Source: Mangifera indica
Lineage: Eukaryota > Streptophyta > Magnoliopsida > Sapindales > Anacardiaceae
Assembly (NCBI RefSeq): GCF_011075055.1
Contig: NC_058146.1
Coordinates: forward strand, 9,163,820 to 9,227,819
DNA length: 64,000 bases
Direction: 5' to 3'
The notes beneath the pieces were generated by a model. That model worked only from the letters and a program-made list of their open reading frames with translations, was not told where the DNA came from and searched no databases. Positions 13,173 through 24,809 of this stretch are shown one piece after another (position 1 is the first letter of the stretch; every line of letters begins with the position of its first letter). Both the position numbers and the translations under genes were made by a program.

Positions 13173-13910
13173 TTAAAACGTAAAACTGTTACCACTGTTC
13201 TGATTGGAACCAGGCCTTCCAGAATTTGGATTTTCACCTACTCGTGAAGAAGAAACATTACTGTTCACATTTTCTATCACAAACTCGCCTGAGTTCTCCA
13301 TGTTCGGCCTCGAGTTGCCTCCTAATCTTTGAAAAAGACCATCTCCTCCAGGCCCTGGAATGTTACTACCCCCCGGAGAAATCATGTACCCGCCGCCCTG
13401 ATTTGGTTGCAGCTGGTACCGCTGCCCTTGAGTCTGAGCCTGAGCCTGAAACTGTAAATGATAACCTGGAGGCGCCGTAACATTTCCAGAGTGATTACTC
13501 TGAACCTGACGACCTCCTCCAAAGACAAAACTGAATCCTGATGGACCTCCAGGGTGCGGCCCTGACCCGAAAGGTACCGTCGGACCGCCTGTGAATTGTT
13601 GCACCATGGCCCGGAAATTTGTGGTGTCCGTGTTGAATAATGTTGTTGGGGTTCTCCGAGAGGCCCTGGAACGTCTCCGTAAAGGCTTGGAGACTCGGCC
13701 GTCGGGGCTGAGGTTTCGAAGATTTGACCCAGAGGAAGCTGAAGCTGACGATGGAGTGAGAGTGGTGGTGGCGACGGAAGTGATCATACAGTCGGAAGCG
13801 GGATTAACTCCTGAAGAGGATCGGCCTGGAGGGATCGTTTGGGCGGAACCTGGAACATTTTGCTGGTAAAAGTGAGTCCAATCGCCTAGAGAAGACATGG
13901 TTTTACTCAT
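13173..13910 (-). CDS. VQ-motif protein, JAV1/VQ22-like
   Basis: This intronless 245-residue gene is a VQ protein, a small plant cofactor family that binds WRKY transcription factors through the VQ motif. The motif is complete at residues 99-108 (FRAMVQQFTG), preceded by a basic Ser/Arg block (about 74-88, 'SKPLRRRSRASRRTPTT') and by 'NTDTTNFRAM', a layout typical of the JAV1/VQ22 type. In Arabidopsis that protein restrains jasmonate defence and is degraded after wounding. The rest is low complexity: Gly/Pro/Gln-rich from about 108 to 200 and Asn/Ser-rich to the C-terminus. Translation may start at Met1 or at Met5 (MSSLGDWTHFYQQ); the latter also looks like a natural family N-terminus. GC content is clearly higher than in the flanking DNA. 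The family call is secure, the ortholog call less so. Confidence 0.93.
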   Translation of the reverse strand: MSKTMSSLGDWTHFYQQNVPGSAQTIPPGRSSSGVNPASDCMITSVATTTLTPSSASASSGSNLRNLSPDGRVSKPLRRRSRASRRTPTTLFNTDTTNFRAMVQQFTGGPTVPFGSGPHPGGPSGFSFVFGGGRQVQSNHSGNVTAPPGYHLQFQAQAQTQGQRYQLQPNQGGGYMISPGGSNIPGPGGDGLFQRLGGNSRPNMENSGEFVIENVNSNVSSSRVGENPNSGRPGSNQNSGNSFTF

Positions 13911-13991
13911 GGCCTGAGGACCAATTAATTAAAGAAAGTCTGAAATGTATTTCTTTCTTTGTTAAGGAGGGAATGATAAAGGCTGATGGCG

Positions 13992-13998
13992 TATTTAT
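13992..13998 (-). promoter_or_regulatory. probable TATA box of the VQ gene
   Basis: On the minus strand CATAAATACG lies about 82 bp upstream of the first ATG of the VQ gene, a normal distance for a short 5' UTR. Identified by eye only. Confidence 0.5.
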
Positions 13999-14013
13999 GG
14001 TGGCTTTCAACTT

Positions 14014-14019
14014 AGTCAA
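14014..14019 (-). promoter_or_regulatory. W-box-like element upstream of the VQ gene
   Basis: The minus strand reads TTTTGACTAA, containing TTGACT, the core bound by WRKY factors, just upstream of the TATA-like sequence. A WRKY site in front of a WRKY-cofactor gene would fit feedback control, but a hexamer this short can occur by chance. Confidence 0.35.
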
Positions 14020-14202
14020 AAGTATGACCACATTAAGAAATCCTAGCCGTTGATTTCTTATTAAAGAAGGTTCCATTAGGTGTAACGTGATCAGCTGGTG
14101 ACATTGGGGTTGAAAATTCATTATTTCCACTCCGAAGGTTTCTTCATGTATTAGCTTAAAAGAAATCCATCTCTCATTATCACTTTGAGTTTTCCGCAAC
14201 AA

Positions 14203-16181
14203 TTATAATAAAAATAAAAATCTCAACAATTTTGTAAGGACTTTTTCATAGGTGCTAGTGATCAAATTATTACCAATGAGAAATACACTGAATAGTTATT
14301 AGAGTTATTACAGAACATAATGAAATTTTAAACATGATTTTGACTAATGAAAATAAGTCTACGTCTACAATTATATTATTAAGTATTCTTTAAGAAAATA
14401 AAAGTATATTTAAGTAAAAAAATACAGTAAGTATTCTTTTTCGGCATGTACAATGTTTATCAAGTCCATAGAATAGGTGAACTTACTACTAAGGAGTTTG
14501 CCTATATTTATGTGTTGAAAGTGAAGGTGTTTATGGTGATGTAAAACGCAGGGATACAATGGAAATTACTATTGAATAAATTTTATATAATATAAAGATC
14601 ATATCAAATAGACCATAAACTCTCCGAAGACCTGTTTAAGAGGAATTGGATTGCAATCATGTTATAAACAAAATACATAGGGTGTTTTATAGAATCACAT
14701 ATCAACATTGGAGGCTCTTTTAACTTTTTCAATGTTAAAATGAGGTGAAAGTCGCTCCCAATCCAAGGTGAGGACGACACCTTGGTATCCATATAAAACA
14801 TAAGTGAAAGAGACAAGCAAAAAGCACTAGATGGCCGGTCTGCTAAGACTTCTATGCACAAGTGTGAGTGGGTATGACAAAAGGTGTTTAGGAAAAAAGT
14901 CATACATGCTGAAAATTTGTCTGTTTTTTTTTTAATAGAAGATGATACATGACCATTCATCACTATGCATTATATCCTTATAAGTCCTATTAAATTCGTG
15001 ATTATTTAGATTTGTGGATACATGATAAGATCGTTGGATAAGGTCAATACACAATAACACACAAGTGTGTATAACATATACATGACCATGCATGTGACCT
15101 AACACCTATCTAACTTTTCAACCTACCTGTATCTAATTTGGATAAAATTAACATTTCTTAATCTCACTCCATTCTCCTTAATTCTAGGTTATTTTATTTT
15201 GGTTCTTATAGTGAAAAATCTTATACTTTAAGTTAAATAATTTAACAAGACTCAAAATCAAAAATCTAGATAGCAAATTCAATTCATCCTAATCAACTTA
15301 AAACCTTTACAACATGATCTACCCTTATTCTATATGACCAATGAAATTTTTGTTATGTTAGCAGTGCACGAACTCATGTCAAATCTATAATCTGACTCTT
15401 ATTTGTACACAAACTAAGATATCCCTTTATAAGGCATTATAGTTGCCCAACAGATGAAGTGCCAATGATTGACTTTTACTTGTGAACAATATATTTATCA
15501 TGATATTTGATTATTTGATTATATGATATCTTTTCGAGGCTAAAATATAAAATTAGTGTCCACCTTAGGAAATCTTTAGCATGCATAGACTAAAGTCCAT
15601 ATCAATGACCAAACAATATTAGACTAAGCAATAACTCAATCCTACTGCAGTTAAAAATTTAAATGGTTAAAGATGTCCATCAGTAGACTTATTAGAGACA
15701 TCAAGACCTGTATCTAGGAATAATTAATCCTCTATTGGTCTACCACAGTCTTTACACATCTCTCAATATGGTCAATCACCATTGTTTTGGAAATTTTTTC
15801 TCAATGATTGTCTTAGATCAATGTCAAACCACTTCAAACCTTGTACAAATGGTATGATAACCTCATGTCAAATGATCAAATGTACCACCATTTTTTAAAT
15901 GATATATTCCATAGACACTAAGGTAATTATCCATCTTAATGCCTTTAAATCTCTCTAAATGATGACATTTAATGAGTAAAGCTATTAAGTTAGGATTTTA
16001 AAATGGGTACATATCCAATATAGATCCTCTATCAAAGATACTATAATCCTTAAAGTCTATACTTATGTCATTTACCTAGATCATAATATGTAAATTGCAT
16101 TAAGCTTATCTCAATTGATCACTTAAACTTATCAATAAACTATCAATAGACCATTCATTTACTTGGTTTTATAAAATGAAA
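14203..16181. other. unrecognised repeat-like region
   Basis: No gene could be supported. 14604-14963 is open on the minus strand for 119 codons and reads smoothly, but resembles no family I recognise. It contains an 8-bp inverted repeat (CCAAGGTG / CACCTTGG, about 14762-14784). Around 15045-15110 is an 'ACACAAGTGTGT' palindrome cluster like those in the Tekay-like LTRs of this window, so part of this stretch may be another LTR fragment. From 15500 to 16180 I see only AT-rich sequence. Confidence 0.35.
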
Positions 16182-16949
16182 TGTAACATCCTCTCCCAAA
16201 ACATACCTACAAAGAGAATATGGACCTGAAAATATATGTTGACTTAAAAATTTTAGATCTTTACTTCAAATCATAGTGGAATATAACCGAACATACAACA
16301 TAGTATACATATCTCAGATAGTGTGCAAAAAGGTGTTTGAATAATCTCATGCAAAGAAATAAACCATCTTACTTTCTAAAAATTACAAGGCAACCAAAAT
16401 AAACAAAATGTGCATAATCTAACAATAACAGTAGAATCCAAAATAAAAACAATACATGAATGGAAAATCAACTAAGCCTTATCCGAATGCAACTCGATTG
16501 GTTAGATCATTAGTTCCCTCATACACATTTTATTGACCTTGTCTTTTTTCAAAACAACATAAATGGAATGTATGAGTGTTACAACACTCAGTAAGTAGGT
16601 TGTCACACCCACAGGTATGCACTAGAGGTATTTTAGCCTTTTCCTATTTGGAATGGATTTATGCTTATGTGATTGAAATAATGATCCTTAAAATGCAATT
16701 ACATACCTTTTATAAACTAAAACTGTGTTCCGTGTACACACAAGTGTGTGTCTAAGGCATAAAATTGTATGTCACTTAAATTTAAATTTCATATGGAATC
16801 ATCTTATTCGGTTGACGTGGTGTGACACAAAGGCATAGCCTCCCTATGCACAACCATATATCATCCATAACTTATATTTTGATTTTTAAATCACATTAAC
16901 TCATGCATAAAGACTATTTTACCCTTAAGATGTACTTATGGGTGTTACA
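16182..16949 (-). repeat. 3' LTR, internally deleted (768 bp)
   Basis: Plus-strand view: starts TGTAACATCC, ends GGGTGTTACA. Both ends match the right LTR at 22311-24674, including the shared 'AAGTGTGTGTCTAAGGCA' block near 16741 and 24519. About 1.6 kb present in the right LTR and in the LTR at 43042 is missing here; the jump is near 16605, shortly after the 'CACTCAGTAAGTA' block. Confidence 0.75.
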
Positions 16950-16964
16950 ATTCCTCCCCTTATA
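16950..16964 (-). other. polypurine tract
   Basis: On the minus strand ATAAGGGGAGGAAT ends directly at the start of the 3' LTR. This is the expected position and composition of the plus-strand priming site of an LTR retrotransposon. Confidence 0.8.
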
Positions 16965-19900
16965 GGAGTTTTGTCCCTATAATTCATCAAAAAAAACTCA
17001 GGATACTTTTTTCTCATGACCTGTTTCATCTCATAGATAGCCTATTCAATCTTGTGATTCCTCCAAAAAACCTTGACTAAGGGAATGTGTCAGTTTCTTA
17101 GCTACTTGACCCTCCTATCTAAGATATGAACCTATCTTTTATCATAGCTCAAGTCCTTTGATAACTGAATATCTTTAGTTCCCAACACTTGAGAAGGATC
17201 ACCAATATACTTGGAAATGATAAGACATGAAATACACAAGGTTTGTCTCTTATGGGCTAATATACTTGGGAGCCAATTTACCCTTCCTCTTAAACCTCAT
17301 CATATACTCAAATAGGGTCACTTTGATGAAAACTCGATCGCCCACACTAACTCTAGATCTCTACGTCTCTGATCGACATAACTTTTCTATTGATCTTGGG
17401 TTTGTTTCATTATCTATTTAATTAGTTGAGCATTCTTAATCATTTTTTAAGTTAACTTTGGTCTAAGAGACTGAATAAAGGGATCTATCTCACCTAACTT
17501 ATCCCAATGTAGAGGAGAATGATACCTTTTACCATATAGCGCCTCATAGGACATCATCTGTATTGTTACGTAATAATTGTTATTATAGGTGAACTTCACT
17601 AAAGGCAACATCTTAACCCAACTAACCCTATGGTCTAAATAACAAGCTCTCAATATATCCTCTAACACCAGATTAATCTTCTTAGTCTAACCATCTATCT
17701 GCAGGTGATAGGCTCTACTAAATACCAAAATAATGTCCAATGATCTGTGTAAACATTTCTAGAAAGTTGACGCAAACCTTGTGTCTTTATCTGATCTATC
17801 ATCTTAGGCACACCAGTTGATATGCAGGGGTGGTGCCCTTAATAGGCGGAAATACATTAACTTGGTCAATCTATTGACTATTACCCAAAACACATTATAT
17901 CTACCCTGAACCCTCGAGAGCCTAATAATGAAGTCTATAGAAATATGCTCCCACTTCCATTTAGGTAAACTCAAAGGCTAAAGCAATGATAGTCTTTGGT
18001 GTTTGGCTTTAACCTGTTGATAGGTGAGACACTTAGTGACATACTCACTCATATCTTGTTGTTTTTTAGACTATCAAAAACTTTTTCTTAAATCTTGATA
18101 CATCTTTACACCTCTAGGATAGGTTGTATAAAGAGAACTGTGAGCCTTTGAAATAATCTTTTGCCTTAACTTTGTCATAGGAGGAACAAAAACTCTGCTT
18201 TTGAACTTAAGGACACCATATATCACCTAAAAGTCTACTTTGAGACCATCTTGAATCCTCTACTTATACCAATCATCCTATAGTTGAGTTGTCTTAATCT
18301 TCTACACTAATGTCGATTTGATCTCTAATTTGGATAAAACCTCAATCACTAACTCAGTCTGTTCTTAATCTAGATCTGTTTAAATCTCCCTCTAAACCAT
18401 CAATTGTAATAAGAATACTTTTCTACTAAGGGCATTTATGACTACATTTGCTTGCCTAGGTGATACTTAATATCACAATCATAATCTTTCACTAACTTGA
18501 GTCATCTCTGTTGTCTCATGTTAAACTCTTTTTAGGTGAAGAAGTATTTAAGAATCTTATGATCATTATAGATATTGCATCTTACCTTATGTAAGTAGTG
18601 CATCTAAATCTTGAGTGTAAACACTATAGCCGCTAGCTCTAAGTCATGTATGGGGTGTTTGGTCTCAAAATCTTTTAACTATTTCAGACATATATTATAA
18701 CCTTGCCTCATTGCATCAGCATTGCTCTCAAACCATCATGAGTTGTATTAGTGTACAGATCAAACTTGACACCCTTCTCAAGTAAGGCCAACACTGCAGC
18801 AAAAGTTAATATTTTTTTTCAACTCTTAGAAACATTTTTCATAAGAATCTAACTACTAAAACTGATTTTCCTTTTTAGTGAGACCTGTGAAAGGTCTTGC
18901 CAACTTGACAAACCCCTCAATGAACCTTTTATAGTACCCAACCAAACCCAAAAAATTACAAACTTCTTTGACTATCTTTGGCCTTTGCTAGCCCAGAATT
19001 GCCTCTATTTTACACAGCTCCACTGATATTCCCTTTATAGAAATCACATGCCTTAAGAAAGTCACTCTATCAAGCTAAAATTCACTTTAAAAACTTTGCA
19101 TATAGTTGTTTTTCCTTCAACCTCTATAAAGTAAGTCTCAAATGTTGCTTACGCTCCTTATGACTTTCAAAATACACCAATATGTTGTTGATGAAGATCA
19201 TTATAAACTTGTCTAGGCACTCATAGAATAGGGGTATTGGTTAGTCTGAATGACATCACTACAAACTTAAAATGATTATACTTTATTCAAAAATTCATTT
19301 GAGGTATATCCTTTTTAACTACCCTTACATGATGATTATTGGACCTTAGATCAATCTTATAAAATACCACTAATCCCCTTAACTAGTCGAATAGATCATT
19401 TATTCTAGGCAACAGGTATGTGTTCTTTACTATTACTTTATTCAATTCTCTATAATCTATACACATTTTTATAGACCCATCTTTCTTCTTGACAAACAAG
19501 ATAAGTGCTCTCCAAATAAAGTCATTCTCTAATAACTCTTGGAGCTACCTCTTTAATTCTTTAGCTTAGTTAGGGCTATTCTGTAGGGTACCTTAGAGAT
19601 AAGCGTTACACAATGCTAATATTGGTAACTTTATTAAGAACATATCTAGAGACTCTCAAATGATTGACATCTCTTCAATACTTGGGTCTGTCTCTATTTT
19701 ACTAACAACATGAACTAAGAAACTTATACACCTCTTACTCAACATTTTTCTTGCCTTTACTACACTAATTATCATCCCTTGATACTCCCCTTGGCAAACT
19801 CAAATTGGTCTTTATTCTCAAGGTGAAATTGAACTTTCTTACATTAACAATCAATCTCAATTCCATTCCTCCTTAAGAAATCCATCCCAAAATCATGTCA

Positions 19901-22130
19901 AAATCTGACATCTCAAACACTATTAAGTCCACAAGAAGTTGTCTATCTTGTATCTTAATAGTCTGTCCCAAAGTCATCTCATCATTTATTATTGATCTAC
20001 CATTTGGTAACTCTATCTTAACTCTCTAGGGCACCCTGTCTGGTTGTACTCTTAATCTCTATACTAGACTCTTGGCTACAAAACAATTAGTAGTACAATC
20101 AATCAAAATGTAAATAGGAGTATTAAGATAAAAGATTTGACTAGTAATTGTTCTTAGGTTAGCCTCAACTAGCCTTTGAGTAATGGTGAACTCTTTGGTA
20201 GTGACTCCTTCTACTAGCTACTTGGGTTGAGTTGGAACCTTGGGATAGGATCAAGCCATATGCCTTGGCTAGTGGTACCTGTAGCAAACTACTTTCCTTG
20301 TTAAGCATTCTCCTCTATAATGTTTACCTATATTTTACATGTTGGAATCTATGGCCCTCTTTATTTTTTATTACTCTTTTAGCCTTTCTTATTACCTTTA
20401 GCTGGAATGGTTACTTCCCTTTCCTCTCTGAAGGAGAACCTCTCTAAATCAGGGTACTGCTACTACCCAACTATGGTACTGGTACTGGTAAGGGTATTGT
20501 CTAGGTTAAGGTCTAACCATACATCATTTTCACAAATATCTTTGCCCTCAAAGCCTTACTCAGGACTTTACTATAAGTCTGAGGCGATTGTGTACTCATC
20601 ATGACATCTCAAGCTATAGCTGAATCAAACTCATAAACAAATTTCTTCATCTGTCTTATCTATGTGTTAGCTATCTCAGAGGTAGAGATGTGCAAAATAA
20701 TTAAATTGAAACTAGAACCATAGGTACTTAGCTTTCGATTCTAGTTCTTACCCAAAATCGATCTACTCTAAGTAGGTTTTGGTTCCAAATTTGTAATATC
20801 AACTTATTCTTTTTTTGGTTTCGGTTCTACCTCATAAGGAATTAGAACCAAAATTGAAACTAAATGACTAACTAAAATTTGCTTTGTTATCTATAATATG
20901 AAAGAGCATGCAAATGGAATTGGAGTGATCACCTTAACAAAGCTTCAAAAATTAACACAAATCATCATTCTGCAATTTGCATAAATAACACCATTTTACC
21001 ATCTAAGTTCAAAATACATTCAAGGATAACGGTCTACTTTGGTTACAATTATATGACTATACATTAACTAATATAATACCCAAAAGTAAAGTTCATAACC
21101 ATAAAAGAAATGATGATTACAAGAAGGAAGCATAAGAAAAATGTTTGAGGTTGATATGTTAGAAAGAATCAAGTCAGACTTAAAAAGAATACTAATAATG
21201 TTTGAGCCTAGAGAGGATGAAATATTGTTTTGAATAATTCTTTTGGAGAAATTTTGGATTTGAACTCATAATGAATCGTTATCTTTAATTTAATTAACTA
21301 TGTCAAAAATCCATATTATAATATATATGTGAATCGTATCGAGTACTAGGTACTGGAATCAAAATTGATCGAGTAGGTTCCAAGTGGGAAACTGTTTGTA
21401 TAGGTTTTAGTTTTGGTTCTTAAATGTTAAGAATTGGTTGGTTTTGATTTTGGTTCTTATTTTTTTAACAAGGTACCTAGACCCGCTCACCCCTACTCAA
21501 GGGCATACCTCGCTAGATAATTAAACTGGTGGAGTATTCTTTCACAGTATCCATACCCTGTGTCAAGGTGAGAAACTTTTGAGCTTTGATGGAAGTCACA
21601 TCTACCTCTTTATGCTCAATCTCAAATATTTTCCTGAACTTTATCTAAGACATCTCGGAGGTCTTGGTCATCCCTCTAACTAGGTTTCACCATTTTTAGG
21701 CACTTGACTTAAAGAAGTTGGTGACATATCTAACCCTCTCTAGTGAGTCATGTCAAACAAGGTCATAACACTCTCTACTGACTTTAACCATTCCTAAATT
21801 GCAATCGGATCCTTAGCACAATCAAACTTCTAAGGCTAGTTTATGTTGGGTAGACTGAAGATGAGGTATAGATAAGTCTTGGTTAGTGTTGCTATCAGTA
21901 TTGCTATTAGTGCTAAGGTCACATGTATTAAGCCTTGTGCCTATATCGACTCATTGGTCTAAGTTGGAACACCTCTTTACTCTTTAAACATCTCTCTGAA
22001 TATCTCTCCGACATCTTGAACACTTAAACTTGCTTAGGGAACTAGAGGTACTGTTGTATCTCTTTAGCTTCTTTGTGAGTTCTTAATTAGAGTGTTCCTA
22101 GTGTTAGCTCTTGTTCTCTTCATATTTCCT
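16965..22130 (-). pseudogene. gag-pol relic of the Tekay-like element
   Basis: Domains, in minus-strand order: gag about 22130-20400 (interrupted by the hAT MITE), zinc knuckles about 20330-20230 (degenerate 'GECLTRKVVCYRYH'), protease about 20000-19790, RT about 19560-18830, RNase H about 18800-18300, integrase about 18150-17447 (open block 17447-17668 with 'LEDILRACYLDH', 'WVKMLPLVKFTYNN', 'YEALYGKRYHSPL'), and a chromodomain-like C-terminus at 17430-16990. The RT active-site motif reads F-I-N-N near 19190 instead of FIDD, so both metal-binding aspartates are lost. Stops are frequent. No active protein can be made. Confidence 0.8.
20683..21495. mobile_element. hAT-type MITE inside the gag relic (813 bp)
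   Basis: Ends are TAGAGATGTGCAAAA on the left and the complement of TAGGGGTGAGCGGGT on the right, close to the hAT consensus TAGGGGTGTGCAAA. Flanking 8-bp sequences are CTCAGAGG (20675-20682) and CTCAAGGG (21496-21503), a target duplication with one mismatch. The sister element at 40.3-45.4 kb has the uninterrupted gag site (near 42256). The interior is AT-rich with repeated 'GAACCAAAA'-like words and no transposase frame, so it is non-autonomous. Confidence 0.8.
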
Positions 22131-22296
22131 GAAAAACCTATAACTCAGAGTCTCCATAAAAACTTAACAAGTATAAATAAAACTAAACTTACAATGATTG
22201 ACTGCGAGTGTGGTCAGTATAGCATGAAGGACTTACATTCTTGCTTAATTTGGCTACACTAAAAAATTAAAGCATTTTTTGCGTATCAAAACTATG

Positions 22297-22307
22297 TTTT
22301 GATACCA
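22297..22307 (-). other. degenerate tRNA-iMet-type primer binding site
   Basis: The minus strand reads TTGGTATCAAAACATAG just inside the 5' LTR, a decayed TGGTATCAGAGC. Confidence 0.65.
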
Positions 22308-22310
22308 ACT

Positions 22311-24674
22311 TGTAACACCCTCTTCTAGAGGTATTGCCCTCTGGAGGAAAGCTTCACTAAATTGCCTATTTTGAATATGCATTTCATATATAAACATATA
22401 ATAGACCAAAAAAAAAAAACAATTAAATAAACTTTATTTATTAAACTTTGTAAAATCATTGAAATACCCTTATCAAACTTTCTCGAAAGCATAACAAAAG
22501 ATGTCAAATATGAAAACATAAGCTAAAAACATAGTATATATAGTTTGATACATCTATAAAACTGGAAAGGAGTTTATGAAAATGACTAGAATGATGAAAA
22601 TGCCCTCAAAGCTCTATACCCTTTGACCACCACTTGTCTTACAGTCATCATGATCACTTATCCTTATACACATAAAAGTAAGAGAACGAGTGATAAATCA
22701 CTCAGTAAGTAAGAGACTCTACTGATAACTTTTACTGAATCCCTAAGATACCCTCAAAGCTAACTTTGTTATTCAAAGTTGACATCAAACTCTTCAATAG
22801 ATGGTAACGAGTAGTGTATACTAACTTTGTGTTCATACTAGACTTTAGGGACTGTCTTAGTTATATATCATAACTCTTGGGTCAAATTATGTCCCACTTA
22901 GTCATTAAGGAACCACTCCCTTAGATTCTTATCTGGTGTGATTAAACTAAACTTGGTGCAAACATCTAGATTTGGAATCCATAATTGTAACTGTATACTA
23001 GGTCGATTGGTTCGGATCAAATATAAGGATTTAACACTTGAGTCTATTGAGTTATTTCTCTGTTTCACTACACCAAATTGTATTTCAATTGGGTTATACT
23101 ATGAGCAAGTACCCTTTTATAGACATGCCCTACTGTGAGTGGTGTAGTGAATGTATATTTATAATGCCCTATTGTAATGATCTTATCATGTCTAGTGTAC
23201 ATGCGTTTCAAGCCTTAACTGACTCTAGCTCGTTCTTGTTTCCACCTAAAAATGTATCTCATGCCATTCTATGGCTTAAATTTTAGGCATGTAAGGTATT
23301 ACTGCATACTTGAAATGTTTGTATTATCATTCAGGATGACTTATAAAGTCTCAGCCTAATTCCCTTTCATTTTTCTTTATTCAACTATATACATATAGGT
23401 GTGTGTTTGTAGACACATAAGGGTGTGTCTTTTTATTTCTAGTCACACAGTTACTCCTCATAGCATTTCTCTGTGTGTTAATTTTACAACAAATGGGCAT
23501 GTGACCTTGTTAACATAAGTGTGTGCCCTTTCAACTATTTACTTCACTTTCCTTTTCAATTTCCTTCTCGACTGCACTACTTCTCAAGGATATTCTAGTC
23601 AATTCACCCCACACATGATCATGCTAAACTTACACATAGGAAGTCCACATGTCTTAATTGACCAATAACTAATCAATAGTGTCCAACAATTTTTGAGTCA
23701 TTAAAAAAACTTAATTGAATTCTTGGGTGTTGCACACAGAAACATGTGTCCCATATCACACAACCATGTGGTAAGCCTAGAAATCAAGTCTAGTATCGCA
23801 CCCTAGTTTGGTTTTTATGCATTTCCAAGGAACTATAGTTCGATTTTTTTTTCTCCCTACATGATTTCAAGCCCTAAGAAAACACCAAATACCACAGGAA
23901 ACCCAAAACACAAGATTGAAATCGCAAAATAAACATGTATATGTAACACATTAAACCATTATCCACGATGCTCAACATAATAATAACCCATGGATTAATT
24001 TCATGATAACATGTATAATCAATTACTTCTCACACTTTAATCAATTATATTCCTACATATACCATAATATAACAACATCCTAATCACGTTATCACAATCT
24101 TTGTCCATGTATAACCAACACAGACATGATTTTGTTAGTTATTCACTTAAGATATAATGCGCTCATCAACCAATCCTCATATCATCTCAGTTCTCTCTAA
24201 ATTCATCAATTCAATCAGTACTAAATGAACTCAAGAATCATCAATTCATACAATATACTAAGGTTAAGAATCCAACTTACCTCTTGGAAGTTTGTCGCAC
24301 GCATTGCTTACACAAACAAGCCCTCTTCTCTCTAACTTTGCCTTCTCCACGTCACTGAAAAACAACTACCAAAATTACAAACACTAAGCCTTCTAGATCA
24401 ACTGACATGTTGTATATTTTTCTAGAAAAGTTATGCGTTTAGGAATTGAGACAATGATCTGTAAAATGTAACAACATGTTTTTTATAAACTAAAACCATG
24501 TTCTGTGCACACACAGATGTGTGTCTAAGGCACACGGTTGTGTGTCATTTAAATTAAAATTTTACACGCTATACTACGATCTTATGTCATCCAGAACTCA
24601 TATTTTGATTTTCAAATCACATTAACTCAGGCATAAGATATTTTTGCCCTTGAGAATTACTTGTAGGTATTATA
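22311..24674 (-). repeat. 5' LTR of the Tekay-like element (2364 bp)
   Basis: Begins TGTAACACCC (plus view) next to the primer site and ends with a decayed GGTATTATA. The left 80 bp closely match the start of the LTR at 43042 (shared 'CTTCACTAAATTGCCTATT'-like block), and the right 200 bp match the short LTR at 16182-16949. It contains CACAC-n-GTGTG palindromes near 23400-23530 and 24510-24545. Confidence 0.75.
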
Positions 24675-24809
24675 GTGTGGTGGGTTGGATCGAGTCGACT
24701 TCAATGTAGTCCACTAGGCTTACGGATCATGCTAGGCCTAAAGCCCACACAGTCTCAAGCCTTCATGCTAGGTCGGCCCATAAAAAAAAAAAAGAAACCT
24801 ACAACACAA

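Larger units (their letters stand above)
16182..24674 (-). mobile_element. near-complete Ty3/gypsy Tekay-like retrotransposon (dead)
   Basis: On the minus strand the order is 5' LTR (22311-24674), primer site, gag, zinc knuckle, protease, RT, RNase H, integrase, chromodomain-like tail, polypurine tract, 3' LTR (16182-16949). LTR ends are TGTAACA…/…TGTTACA. The pol order and the C-terminal 'WRNHKI…MRKKYPEFF'-like tail point to the Tekay chromovirus clade. Coding frames are broken by many stops. Total length is about 8.5 kb, or about 7.7 kb without the 813-bp hAT MITE. No convincing 5-bp target duplication was found, probably because the outer end of the right LTR has decayed (GGTATTATA). Confidence 0.8.

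Noticed and set aside
13226..13869. Two plus-strand open frames of 84 and 92 codons
   Set aside because: Antisense shadows of the GC-rich VQ gene.
14604..14963. 119-codon minus-strand open frame
   Set aside because: No recognised domain, no flanking gene structure, and adjacent to LTR-like sequence. Mentioned under the region instead of being called a gene.
23038..23286. Plus-strand open frame in the 5' LTR of the Tekay-like element
   Set aside because: Lies wholly in LTR DNA that is non-coding in the sister copies.
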